Part shown: one piece after another, positions 9,504-17,947 of the stretch
Layout: each line of letters starts with the position of its first letter
Position numbering within the stretch: the first letter of the stretch is position 1
Assembly: GCF_009741265.1 (NCBI RefSeq)
Contig: NZ_WOWL01000001.1
Location: 2,108,001 to 2,172,000, forward strand
DNA: 64,000 nucleotides
Reading direction: 5' to 3'
Source of the DNA: Pseudarthrobacter sp. GA104
Lineage (GTDB): Bacteria; Actinomycetota; Actinomycetes; Actinomycetales; Micrococcaceae
The notes under the pieces: generated by a model
The model's input: the letters and a program-made list of their open reading frames with translations, nothing else
Told to the model about the DNA's origin: nothing
The model's database searches: none
Translations under genes and position numbers: made by a program

Positions 9504-11175
9504 GAAACCTGCTCCTTAGACGGCGGGGTGGAGGATGACTGGGCACGGAATTTGAGTAAGTCGTCGTAGCCGGCCACCGAGGGCAGCGGGCGTTTGTCCG
9601 GCGGGAGACCTGCAATCACCGCTGCAGGGTCCGCCAGGCGGCGCTGGGTGAGACTGACAACGCGGTGCTCGAGAACATTCTCATTTGCGCCGGGATGGCA
9701 ATCGGGCCGGACCCACCCTGTGTTGCTTTCGGATGCTACACGCCTGGCTTCCACCGCGACGACGTCTGCGCTCACGGCACCGATACGAAGCGCCGCGTTG
9801 ATCCCTTCGATGACGTCACCCGCGTCCATGCTCCGGTGGAGCAGTAGAACATCGATAAGTTCTCGGGTGGCCTCAGCATCACCATCGGTTTTCCTGGCCG
9901 CAGCCCAGAAAGCGTCATGGGCGGGGGTGAATGCCCCGGATTCGCGGGCCTGCGCCAGGGCCGTGGACCCGGGCAAGGCGCCCGGCTTTATCCTGAGTGC
10001 TTCAAGATAGTGGTCCAGCTGCACGCACTGCCCGCCGCGGGCCACGGTCCGTGGATGTTTGGCGATCAGGGTTCCGCCATCGAAGATCCTTACCTCGGTC
10101 GCGCGCAGGGACACTCTGACTTTTCGGTTGATGAACCGCACCGGAACGGAATACTTCGCCGAGCGGACCGTCACCAGGGATGATCGGTCCACCCGTGGTG
10201 TCAGGATCAGGCCCGGGTCGAAGTCCTCGACCGGCAACGGTGCCAGCAATGGGTGCTCAACAGCGAAGTCCTGCCCGACCGTTCGGAGCCGCTGGGAAAT
10301 CCGGCGGCGGTCCTCAGCCTCGTCCCAGACCCGGATCCGGTCGTTGAGCTCCACTAAGCTATCCACGGCCGGGACGGGGGTCAGGAAGTTCCGGCGAAAC
10401 CGTCCCACTTCTCCTTCGACCCCGCCCTTCTCATGGGCCCCTTCGATGCCCGGGATGCAAAAAATGAGTCGAACCCATAGTGGGATTTGAACAGCACCCA
10501 TCGCTCGTTCTCCACGCGCTGCCGGCCGCCACCGTAGATGACCTTCGTGACCGCGGACGTGAGGTTGTCGTACCGGATGTGCTTCGTGGGGACCCCGCCC
10601 AAAGCATTGAACGCTTCGATATGGCCTTCCAGGAATGCCTCCTGTGCGCATGTAGGGTACACGCGGTGGACAGCCTTGCCCGAGTGGGAAAGCCGATAAG
10701 CGAACATGTAACAACGTGTGCGGACGCCGGCGACGTCCACCCACACATCACCGAAATCGACCTCAGCCTCCGCGCCAGGGGCATGTTCCTGAGGCACGAA
10801 GACTTCCACCGGGGCCCGGCCGGCCTCGATGGCAATCTGGGCCCTGCGGGCCTTCACATACTGGCGTACCGTCGAATACGAAATCACCGCCTGATGCTCA
10901 TCGACCAGACGGTCAAAGATCCTTTGAGCGGTATGGCGCTGCTTCCTTGGAGCATCAAGATCAGCCGTAAGCATCTGATCGATCACAGCCCTGATCCTGT
11001 CCAGTTTCGGTGCCGTGCGGACGGGAATTCTGCGGGCCGGCGGCTCAGCAGCTGCGAGGGCTTGCCGGACAGTCCTTCGGGAAACATGATGCTCCCTGGC
11101 AAGCGTGCGGATCGACCATCCCTTGACGCGTGCGTCTCGCCGGATCCTTGCAAAAAGCTCCACCCTCAACCCCAT
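9500..11175 (-). pseudogene. istA: IS21-family transposase IstA, frame broken at an A6/T6 run
   Basis: The 5' part (11175 down to about 10465) encodes a helix-turn-helix (WSIRTLAREHHVSRRTVRQA) and the start of the DDE core (EAEVDFGDVWVDVAG, IRYDNLTSAV). The 3' part (about 10464 to 9500) continues in another frame with the conserved FCIPGIEGAHEKGGVEGEVG and C-terminal DNA-binding segments. The switch falls at six A residues on the plus strand (10459-10464). One more T on the coding strand would restore a single ORF of about 558 aa. Explanations are a real inactivating deletion, a homopolymer sequencing error, or programmed -1 slippage. I place the start at the ATG giving [20 protein letters not shown]. 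Confidence 0.88.
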
Positions 11176-11224
11176 CACTGCCTTCCACCATTGGAAAAAC
11201 AACCCTGATGAAATCAACGGTGGG

Positions 11225-11312
11225 GTGGGCTCAGTTCAAACTGCGATTCCTCGACCGGCGAGCCGCAAGTGGGCTCAATTCAAACTGCAGAAGTGGTCTC
11301 CATTCAAGCTGC
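11225..11312. repeat. Three 20-bp direct repeats at the IS21 right end
   Basis: Copies at 11225-11244, 11269-11288 and 11293-11312 share GTGG-CTCA-TTCAA-CTGC, with few differences. Start-to-start spacings are 44 and 24 bp. The left end carries the inverted version at 3858-3877. They are probable IstA binding sites. Confidence 0.85.
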
Positions 11313-11320
11313 CATAATCA

Positions 11321-11326
11321 CACCAT
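11321..11326. repeat. Target-site duplication, right copy (CACCAT)
   Basis: Identical to 3845-3850 and directly abuts the right end of the element. The hutU frame resumes here. Confidence 0.8.
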
Positions 11327-12161
11327 TGAGGAATGGCACCGCGAAGCCGAAGCTGACCCGGAAGGCTTCACCAAGAAAGCCCAGGCCTCGATGGCCAAGC
11401 ACGTCCAGGCCATGGTCGAGTTCCAGGACGCCGGCGCCGAGGTCTTCGACTACGGCAACTCCATCCGCGACGAAGCCCGCAAGGGCGGGTACACCCGCGC
11501 CTTCGAATTCCCCGGCTTCGTCCCGGCCTACATCCGCCCGCTGTTCTGCGAGGGCCTCGGCCCGTTCCGCTGGGTTGCCCTGTCCGGCGACCCCGAAGAC
11601 ATCCGCGTCACGGACGAAGCCATCAAGGAACTGTTCCCGGAGAACAAGCACCTGCACCGCTGGATCGACGCCGCCCAGGAACGCGTCGAGTTCGAAGGCC
11701 TGCCGGCCCGCATCTGCTGGCTCGGCTACGGCGACCGCGCCAAGGCCGGCCTGCTCTTCAACCAGCTCGTGAAGGACGGCAAGGTCAAGGCCCCCATCGT
11801 CATCGGCCGCGACCACCTCGACTCCGGCTCCGTCGCCTCGCCGTACCGCGAAACCGAGTCCATGGCCGACGGTTCCGACGCGATCGCTGACTGGCCGCTG
11901 CTCAACGCCCTGCTCAACACCGCTTCCGGCGCCACCTGGGTCTCAATCCACCACGGCGGAGGGGTAGGCATCGGCCGCTCCATCCACGCCGGCCAGGTCT
12001 CCGTCGCCGACGGCACCGACCTCGCCGCGCAGAAGCTCGAACGCCTCCTCACCAACGACCCCGGCATGGGCGTCATCCGCCACGCCGACGCCGGGTACGA
12101 CCGCGCCCTCAAAGTCGCCAATGAACGCGGCGTCCGCATCCCCATGAATGAAAGCAGGTAA
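11327..12161 (+). pseudogene. hutU: Urocanate hydratase, 3' part
   Basis: The frame continues from the insertion junction with [20 protein letters not shown] and ends MNESR at 12161, about 277 residues. Visible urocanase motifs are [36 protein letters not shown], the cysteine motif [15 protein letters not shown], and the C-terminal [18 protein letters not shown]. This part has no proper start of its own: the open frame upstream runs through the element's right-end repeats. No internal decay is seen, so insertion looks recent and precise excision would restore the gene. Confidence 0.92.
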
Positions 12162-12586
12162 GGGATGAAGGACCGGGATTTTCCGGGCTCGCCTTACGAA
12201 GCCTTGTTTGCATCATCGGGAACAGATGAGAAAGCAACCCCGAGCAATCCGGGAAGGCGGACAGGATGGTACCGAGCGCCCGCCAAGGAGCAACAATTGA
12301 ACGGTCGGAGTCAGACCATGATGCGGTATCGAGGCCAGGGTGAAGAAACGCATTCTTTACGAGCAGAACCCGAAGTGAACTTTACTGAAGCCCCGGAGCG
12401 AGGACCGGGGAGCACTGCCCGATGGAGGGATGGCGGGCTCATGTCGGCCGGACAGCTGCCTGGCAAGGCATCGCGAAGGGCAGCGTCATGCAGACGGACA
12501 ACAGCACATGTGTGAGTTGATGCTGGTCGCAAGCGAATCCAGGCACCCTCGGCCCAAGGACGGCCATTCTTTCCCAGGAGATTCCA
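12162..12586. other. Spacer after hutU, no gene supported
   Basis: Short open frames occur but none has a family signature together with a ribosome site. GC-rich inverted segments (CCCCGG / CCGGGG near 12393-12413) could act as a terminator for hutU. Confidence 0.35.
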
Positions 12587-12770
12587 TTGGCAGCTTCTAG
12601 CCCACCAGTCATTCAGCGCGCTGGACGAAACCCGCAGCTTCCCCCGGGGGATAAACCCTGGCAAGCCCCCCCCCCGCATCGACAATCCCGAGACCGGATT
12701 CCGTCCTTCCGGCCGCCCCGCCTTATTGTGACGACGGCTGCCATTACTGCGAGGGACCGGAGACCGACTA
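12587..12770 (+). pseudogene. Small Cys-motif protein with a frame break in a C10 tract
   Basis: AGGAG sits 6 nt before a TTG start at 12587 (AASSPPVIQRAGRNPQLPPG, then DKPWQAPPP). At a run of ten C residues (12666-12675) the frame must shift by -1. It then reads PDSVLPAAPPYCDDGCHYC followed by EGPETD and a stop at 12770. The shifted tail has a compact CDDGCHYC cysteine cluster, which suggests metal binding. The join is inferred from the homopolymer and the plausible tail. If the tract is an assembly error, this is a normal gene of about 60 aa. Confidence 0.4.
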
Positions 12771-12828
12771 GCCCCCAGTAGAAGCGCCCGACAACGGTGT
12801 GCTTAGCCTCTCAACAGAAAGAACCGCC

Positions 12829-13122
12829 ATGAAATCCTACCGATGCGATGACTGGGGCCGCTTTGTGGGCGCTGAAGTCGAGATCCGCAGGCGCGGCCGG
12901 TTAGTGCGGGCCGGAGTCGTTGATGCCGTCGCCGCCGACGTCGCAATGCTGTGGCTGGCGGCGGACGGCGCAGAAAGCCGAAGGATCTTCGAAGCAGCAG
13001 AAGGATTCGAAGTGTGGGCTGATTCCCACGACCTGCCGGACAGGCGCCGTCCCGCGGCGATCAGCCAACAGGCGACAATGCCGGCGCCTGAGGCTGCGAG
13101 GACCAAATGTCCAAGCAGATGA
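12829..13122 (+). CDS. Small hypothetical protein
   Basis: A 97-aa protein from ATG 12829 (MKSYRCDDWGRFVGAEVEIR). The body looks like a compact beta-rich fold with repeated valines (GRLVRAGVVDAVAADVAML, then SRRIFEAAEGFEVWAD). I prefer this start over the TTG-type start at 12799 because the amino-acid pattern becomes protein-like from here. The family is not recognised. It lies upstream of another hypothetical gene on the same strand and may be co-transcribed with it. Confidence 0.5.
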   Translation: MKSYRCDDWGRFVGAEVEIRRRGRLVRAGVVDAVAADVAMLWLAADGAESRRIFEAAEGFEVWADSHDLPDRRRPAAISQQATMPAPEAARTKCPSR

Positions 13123-13165
13123 TGACGAGCAACAGCACAAGCCACTGCCGCCGGGTTGCCACGAC

Positions 13166-13744
13166 ATGACTTACACCTACAGGAGCAAAGCAGGTTCCGA
13201 GCAACGGGCGGTGCGCGACAGGCAGAAACTCCACCAAGGACTCATCATCCAGGGCCAAGGCCTAGTAGCCCGCATCTCCAGCAGACTTAACAGTTTGCGA
13301 GGCGAGCTGGACTCTGGAATTGCACAAGCGATTTGGGACGATGTGCCGGTGCACGTAGTCGCTTGCGCAGCAGGTGTAACCCCCGCCAAAGCAAGATCCC
13401 TCGCGTTGGCCTGGGAAGAACTCCCCCACTCCCGCGTCACGGCCAAAGCCCACGTTCAAAGCCTCAGCGCCGTTAGCCAGCAGGCCAACAAACTCGAGGC
13501 CGCACGAGGGGAATTACAAAAGCAACAGGAACAGCTCATCGTCAGAGCGCTTGAAACGGGACTGCTCGACCCAGCACAGCTGGCGGCGGCTTCAGGCCTC
13601 ACCCTCGAACAGATCAGCATCCTGGCCCGCGCAACACGCCACAACAAGCCTCTCTCGCGACCCGCCCCGGGTCCTGAAAATTTGGCGCATGCGGTCCTCA
13701 CACAGAACCTCATGGAAAACCTAGGAGACGAGAAGAACCAGTGA
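13166..13744 (+). CDS. Hypothetical helical protein with HTH-like segments
   Basis: A 192-aa protein from ATG 13166 (MTYTYRSKAGSEQRAVRDRQ). It is mostly alpha-helical. Two stretches resemble helix-turn-helix cores: VPVHVVACAAGVTPAKARSLA and, near the C-terminus, DPAQLAAASGLTLEQISILA. A Gln/Lys/Glu-rich helix between them (KLEAARGELQKQQEQLIVRA) may be a coiled coil. The stop overlaps the GTG of the next, broken gene (GTGA at 13741), so they were one operon. A DNA-binding role is possible but unproven. Confidence 0.55.
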   Translation: MTYTYRSKAGSEQRAVRDRQKLHQGLIIQGQGLVARISSRLNSLRGELDSGIAQAIWDDVPVHVVACAAGVTPAKARSLALAWEELPHSRVTAKAHVQSLSAVSQQANKLEAARGELQKQQEQLIVRALETGLLDPAQLAAASGLTLEQISILARATRHNKPLSRPAPGPENLAHAVLTQNLMENLGDEKNQ

Positions 13745-14024
13745 CAACGACCTCAGCTTCTCCCGAGGCACCGCAACACAGCCCTTCCGCGTTGGATTCG
13801 ACCGCGTCAGCAGATCCCCGTGCCAAAGCGGTGAGGGCCGGTGCAGGTGAGCTTCCCGCTTCTCAGCTGACCAAATCCGCAGGACACGTCATCGTCGATT
13901 CGCTCGTTGCCCATGGCGTCACGCGCGCTTACGTCGTTCCCGGTGAGCTTCCTCGACGTCCTCGACGGGCTCCACGATTCCCCCATAGACACAGTCGTGT
14001 GCAGGCATGAGGGCGGTGCCCCGG
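13741..14024 (+). pseudogene. Thiamine-diphosphate enzyme, 5' remnant
   Basis: The frame from GTG 13741 reaches SAGHVIVDSLVAHGVTRAYV and VPGE, the start of the TPP-binding fold of acetolactate-synthase-like enzymes. The expected next residues SFLDVLDGLHDSPIDTVVC then RHEGGA appear in another frame. A 2-bp loss at about 13945-13948 (GAGAGC to GAGC) explains the shift. After EGGA the homology ends abruptly at about 14022 and turns into a flavin reductase tail. More than 80 percent of the gene is missing. Confidence 0.8.
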
Positions 14025-14337
14025 CATCACCAAACGCTACGCGGAGCTCTCCCCCACACCCAGGGTCGCCGAAAGCCCAGTCCATTTCGAATGCAAATAC
14101 CTCTCCACGCACCGAATGACGGGAAACTCGAACGTCGGTACGATCGACATCGTCTTCGCCCAAGTCGAACGGATCCACATCAACGTCGAGGTCCTCACCC
14201 TCGACGGCCGACTCGACATCCAGAAAATCCAGCCCCTGGCCCGGATGGGGTACCACGACTACACGGAGACCTTCGAGATGAAGATCCCCCAGGCGTCCGA
14301 CGACGAAGCTTACGGCCTCGCAAGCCAGCCCGCCTGA
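14025..14337 (+). pseudogene. Flavin reductase-like protein, 3' remnant (paralogue of 416-1072)
   Basis: The frame reads GITKRYAELSPTPRVAESPV, then HFECKYLSTHR, then LDGRLDIQKIQPLARMGYHD. This matches the C-terminal half of the flavin reductase at 416-1072 closely but not identically. The N-terminal half is missing and replaced by the TPP-enzyme remnant, so a deletion joined two genes. An internal ATG at 14116 could give only a 73-aa fragment. The gene ends with a terminator-like hairpin. Confidence 0.8.
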
Positions 14338-14351
14338 CACCCCCCAAATCC

Positions 14352-14392
14352 CCCGTAGCCTCTGCTCGCCCCCCCTGGGCAGGGGCTACGGG
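14352..14392 (+). terminator. Hairpin after the flavin reductase remnant
   Basis: CCCGTAGCCTCTGC (14352-14365) pairs with 14379-14392 with one T-G wobble. The loop is C-rich. It probably ended the original operon. Confidence 0.65.
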
Positions 14393-14488
14393 CCACCGGG
14401 CCAGGCTGAGGAAACTTCAGGGCGGGCAGGAAACGAAATAGAAGCAAATGCGACCGTATATGCCGGTCGACCCAACAGAGGAGGACGT

Positions 14489-14815
14489 GTGTCCCACAAT
14501 TCGCCTTTATCGTTAGCCAGTGCTGCCGTTCCGATGATGGGCGGCGACCATTTACCGAGCCAGCCGCTTCCTCTCTCCCTTGAAGTCATCACTATTGAGG
14601 AGCCCTGGAGCAGGGACGAAAAGCTCAACCGTGCCGTGAACGCACTCATACCCGCTGCTTTGGAACGCAATCAGGGAATCCTTGTCATCCAACGCAATCA
14701 CGGCAAGTACACCGTCCGCGTCGATCAAGAAGTGCCATGTGGCGTGACCCACGAATCCATCCAACCCGGCAAAGCTGAACCGCTGAACAAGATACGCACA
14801 CGCCTTTCTGAATGA
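14489..14815 (+). CDS. Small hypothetical protein
   Basis: A 108-aa protein from GTG 14489 with GAGGAGG about 5 nt upstream. An alternative GTG at 14487 is out of frame. The product (LEVITIEEPWSRDEKLNRAV ... GILVIQRNHGKYTVRVDQEV) has a beta-rich C-terminal half and no membrane segment. The family is not recognised. It stands alone between a terminator and the convergent Lrp regulator gene. The strong ribosome site and protein-like composition are the main support. Confidence 0.6.
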   Translation: MSHNSPLSLASAAVPMMGGDHLPSQPLPLSLEVITIEEPWSRDEKLNRAVNALIPAALERNQGILVIQRNHGKYTVRVDQEVPCGVTHESIQPGKAEPLNKIRTRLSE

Positions 14816-14989
14816 GCTACACCTCAACCTGACGTCCTTCCTTATGCTCACGCATGTCAGCTTTACGGAAGGCTCCTTATCGGCAGTCGAAAATAGTCGG
14901 GGTAGGCCCGAAGTGGACGTCCTTGGCCTGTCGATGATGGATGTGTCAGCCGACGGTGCGACAGCTGGCCAGTATTCTCGCTTTCATGG

Positions 14990-16021
14990 TTAGTAGGCCA
15001 TGGGGACTATCTGGCCAAACGTTCCGTCTTCGTCGAGTCTTACGCCGTTGTATTTGAACGTGCGGAGCACTATGCGGCGGTCCTCGATCGTAAGGCCGTC
15101 AACGGACTGGAGGAGCTGCCGTTCAACCTGGAGCAGGTCCATCGGGTTGTTTAGCCAGACGACCATGTGGATGTTGTTGGCCCCGGTGACAGATGACATC
15201 AGGCGCAGGGCCGGTACCCGGTCGTGGAGCCCTTCACCCAGAGTCGGGACCCGGTCCGGCTGTATTGAGCCCCATAGGATGGCGCTGTAGCTGCGTCCTG
15301 ATCCTCGTCGGGTGACGTCGCAGCGCACGGTGATGTATTTTCCGCCGACCAGGCGGGCCACGCGCCGTGCGGCTGCGACTGGGGATATGCCGGCGACTGC
15401 GGCGAGTTCGCGAAGACTGGCGCGGCCATCAACACCCAGTGCACGCATCAGCGCCTGGTTGGTGGTATCCATCCTTAATGCGGCTCCTTCGCCGGCATTA
15501 AATGCTTGCTTATGCAGTTGGGACAGGCTGCGCAGCTTCGCTGCCGGCAGTGCGTGGAAGTGCCACCGGCCGGCGTCGAGGATCTGGCTGGTGACGGAAC
15601 GCACTGAGTAGTGCAGCACCCCGTCAAGGTTGCCGATGGTAGTGAGCAGGAAAGTGGAGAGGCTGTGCTCTGCCGCAGCGACCGTCAGCAAAAGATGTGC
15701 CGGGCCGGCGATGAACTGGATGGACATGAGCCGCTGATCCGGAATGAGTTTCTCGACCACGTCCAGAACGCGGTTGTTCTGGCAGGTCAGTTCGACGAAC
15801 GCCACGTCCATTACGCGCAGAAGTTCCGGACCGGGTGTGATCGAGACACGGGCGAGCCCAGCATCGGTCAACCGCGCCCATCGTCGCGAAAGCGTAGTGG
15901 GGTGAACGCCCAGGACCTCGGCCAGGTCCTCCCATGGGGCACGCGGTGCCACCTGGAGGGCGTTGACCAACTCGATGTCCCGTTCCGCCAAGGGAGAACT
16001 ATCCTGCACTATTTCTTCCAT
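14990..16021 (-). CDS. Lrp/AsnC-type regulator with two HTH/ligand modules
   Basis: A protein of about 343 aa starting MEEIVQDSSPLAERDIELVN. An upstream in-frame ATG at 16099 would add 26 atypical residues. The first AsnC-type HTH is ALQVAPRAPWEDLAEVLGVH then PTTLSRRWARL. A ligand-binding-like segment follows (FVELTCQNNRVLDVVEKLIP). A second HTH lies at about residues 195-235 (ALGVDGRASLRELAAVAGIS), with its own C-terminal RAM-like part. Ordinary Lrp proteins are about 150 aa, so this is a tandem duplication type. It is divergent from the AbgT transporter and likely regulates it. It shares architecture with the regulator at 20167-21168. Confidence 0.82.
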   Translation of the reverse strand: MEEIVQDSSPLAERDIELVNALQVAPRAPWEDLAEVLGVHPTTLSRRWARLTDAGLARVSITPGPELLRVMDVAFVELTCQNNRVLDVVEKLIPDQRLMSIQFIAGPAHLLLTVAAAEHSLSTFLLTTIGNLDGVLHYSVRSVTSQILDAGRWHFHALPAAKLRSLSQLHKQAFNAGEGAALRMDTTNQALMRALGVDGRASLRELAAVAGISPVAAARRVARLVGGKYITVRCDVTRRGSGRSYSAILWGSIQPDRVPTLGEGLHDRVPALRLMSSVTGANNIHMVVWLNNPMDLLQVERQLLQSVDGLTIEDRRIVLRTFKYNGVRLDEDGTFGQIVPMAY

Positions 16022-16111
16022 GGGACTATTTTCCTGCATTTTGGGACGCATTTTTTCATAGACCGTAGAGTTTTTCTTCGTCCATATGACCCACGCCACA
16101 TCGGAGAACCA

Positions 16112-16267
16112 ATGGCACCCCCATCTTCATTCAAGAAAGTCAGAAAAGCCGCGCTGACTGCCAGTTTCGGCTCACGGGCCGTCGGCGAGCACCAGAGGTT
16201 AGCGGCAGTGATGGACCGGGCCGGCAAGGTAGCCCTTTGCTTCCCGCCCGCCGGGGCAGCATCGTGA
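16112..16267 (+). CDS. Possible 51-aa leader ORF overlapping the abgT start
   Basis: CGGAGAA precedes ATG 16112 and the frame (MAPPSSFKKVRKAALTASFG ... CFPPAGAAS) ends with TGA at 16265-16267, inside the GTGA that begins the transporter. The overlap would couple transporter translation to this ORF. No homology is recognised, and it may be a gene remnant. Confidence 0.3.
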   Translation: MAPPSSFKKVRKAALTASFGSRAVGEHQRLAAVMDRAGKVALCFPPAGAAS

Positions 16268-17829
16268 TTACTATGCAGACTCCCACCGAGCCGCGCCGCA
16301 AACTAGGGGCCCGGATTATCGACGGTGTAGAACGCGCTGGAAACAAGCTGCCTGAGCCTTTCGCCTTGTTCCTCTACTTGCTGCTGGGAGTCGGCATCGT
16401 CTCAACGGTAGCGTCATGGTTCGGCGTAGCCACAGAGGTTCCCGGCAGCGGCAAGTTGACCCCTGTCAAGGGACTGTTCACCGGTGAGGGCATCGCCTGG
16501 CTGATGACCACAGCGGTCGATAACTTTATCTCCTTTCCCCCTCTCGGTGTCGTGGTCACCCTGCTGCTTGCCGTCGGCGTAGCCGAACGCACGGGCCTGC
16601 TGCTCACGCTCGTGAAGTCGACTCTGGGCCGGGCACCGCGTTGGGCCCTGCCGTACGTGATCGCGCTCGTGGCGTTGTGCGCACACATCATGTCTGACGC
16701 CTCGATCCTGGTAATTCCGCCGATCGCGGCGCTGGTGTTCAAGGCTGCAGGACGCAACCCGGTGGCCGGACTGCTGGGATCCTACGCGATCGGCATCGCA
16801 GCATTCAGCTGCACGCCTTTCGTCACTTCGACCGACGCCTTACTGGCTGGTATCTCGAACGCGGCGGCCGTACCAGTCGCCGGGATGGTCCTTCCCGTGA
16901 CGGCGGTGTCCAACCTGGCTCTGAACGTGGTGCTATCGGTCGTTCTGACCGTGGCCGGCGGCCTTGTCATTGACAAGATCCTTGAGCCGCGTTTGAACCG
17001 GATGGGCGTCGGTACCGGCAAGGCGGCCGAGCACGAAAGTGATGCCGCGGCATCCGCAGCAGTCACCGCACAGGAACGCAGCGCCCTGCGCTGGGCCGGG
17101 CTGGCGCTGGTGCTCGTAGTCGCCGGCGTGCTGGCACTGACCCTGCCCGAAGGCTCCCCGCTGCGCAACGAGCAAGGCGGCTTCCTGCCGAAATCCCCTC
17201 TGCTGAGTTCAGTCATCTTCCTTGTGTTCACCGTCCTGATCGTTCCCTCAATCGTGTATGGGGCCCGGTTGCGCAAGATCACCGGCGTCCAATCCGTGGT
17301 TGAGATGATGGGTCAGTCCGTCAAAGACGCCGTTTCCTTCATCGTTGTGGCCTTCGTCATGGCTCAGTTCCTGGCCCTGTTTACCTGGAGCGGTCTGGCT
17401 TCCTGGGTCGCGGTCAACGGGGCCCGCACTCTGCAGGACGTCAACTTCACCGGCTTCGGTGCCGTGATCGCATTTATTGTGGTCGTCTCGTTGCTGAACC
17501 TGCTCATCGCGTCCGGTTCCTCGCTGTGGACCCTCATCGCCGCTGTATTCATTCCGATGTTCGCCCTGATCGGCTACGAAGCCGGATTTATCCAAGCCGC
17601 CTTCCGCGTCGGCGACTCCGCCACCCAGGCCCTCACGCCACTAAACCCCTACCTCGTCATCATCCTCGCCTTCCTCCGAAAATATGAGCCCGACGCCGGC
17701 ATCGGTTCGATCATCGCCCGGATGCTCCCCTTCACCATCGTGTTCTGGATCCTCTGGGTACTCGTGCTCAGCGCATTCTTCTTCACCGGCACCGGAACGG
17801 GGCCGGGCATGGGGGTCCTGGTCCGCTGA
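16264..17829 (+). CDS. abgT: AbgT-family transporter (p-aminobenzoyl-glutamate type)
   Basis: A membrane protein of about 521 aa. AbgT family features include NKLPEPFALFLYLLLGVGI near the N-terminus, HIMSDASILVIPPIAALVF, and the C-terminal block LTPLNPYLVIILAFLRKYEP DAGIGS. Ten or more hydrophobic helices are visible. Family members import p-aminobenzoyl-glutamate or export sulfonamides. I set the start at GTG 16264, with ATG 16273 (MQTPTEPRRKLG) as the alternative; neither has a strong ribosome site. It is followed by an amidohydrolase and divergent from an Lrp-type regulator, which fits uptake then hydrolysis of an amide. A 3' remnant of a second copy is at 19921-20010. Confidence 0.85.
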   Translation: MITMQTPTEPRRKLGARIIDGVERAGNKLPEPFALFLYLLLGVGIVSTVASWFGVATEVPGSGKLTPVKGLFTGEGIAWLMTTAVDNFISFPPLGVVVTLLLAVGVAERTGLLLTLVKSTLGRAPRWALPYVIALVALCAHIMSDASILVIPPIAALVFKAAGRNPVAGLLGSYAIGIAAFSCTPFVTSTDALLAGISNAAAVPVAGMVLPVTAVSNLALNVVLSVVLTVAGGLVIDKILEPRLNRMGVGTGKAAEHESDAAASAAVTAQERSALRWAGLALVLVVAGVLALTLPEGSPLRNEQGGFLPKSPLLSSVIFLVFTVLIVPSIVYGARLRKITGVQSVVEMMGQSVKDAVSFIVVAFVMAQFLALFTWSGLASWVAVNGARTLQDVNFTGFGAVIAFIVVVSLLNLLIASGSSLWTLIAAVFIPMFALIGYEAGFIQAAFRVGDSATQALTPLNPYLVIILAFLRKYEPDAGIGSIIARMLPFTIVFWILWVLVLSAFFFTGTGTGPGMGVLVR

Positions 17830-17947
17830 TCCTCAGAAACGAACGGGCACGGCCCGGCATGTTGCAACTTCATGCTGGGACAGAAAACTCCGCCCCTGAC
17901 GCCAAGAACACCAACCCCCTAACTATGCGACGTAAGGCAGTACTGTG

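Larger units (their letters stand above)
3851..11320. mobile_element. IS21-family transposon carrying an Rhs cargo, inserted in hutU
   Basis: The 7470-bp unit starts TGAGAATGTCAATCTGAATT and its right end, read inward, starts TGATTATGGCAGCTTGAATG. These termini match at about 19 of the first 27 positions (pattern TGA--ATG-CA---TGAAT-GAG-CCA). The element lies between CACCAT duplications inside hutU. istA and istB occupy the right 2.6 kb on the minus strand. The left 4.8 kb holds an Rhs/YD-repeat gene and small downstream ORFs. Normal IS21 elements are about 2-2.6 kb, so the cargo is exceptional. A degenerate end-like sequence near 8664-8683, just after istB, may be the original left end of a standard-size element. 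Transposition as one large unit is inferred from the outer ends and the duplication. Confidence 0.8.

Noticed and set aside
12165..12515. 116-aa frame after hutU
   Set aside because: No ribosome site or recognisable domain. Part of the spacer.
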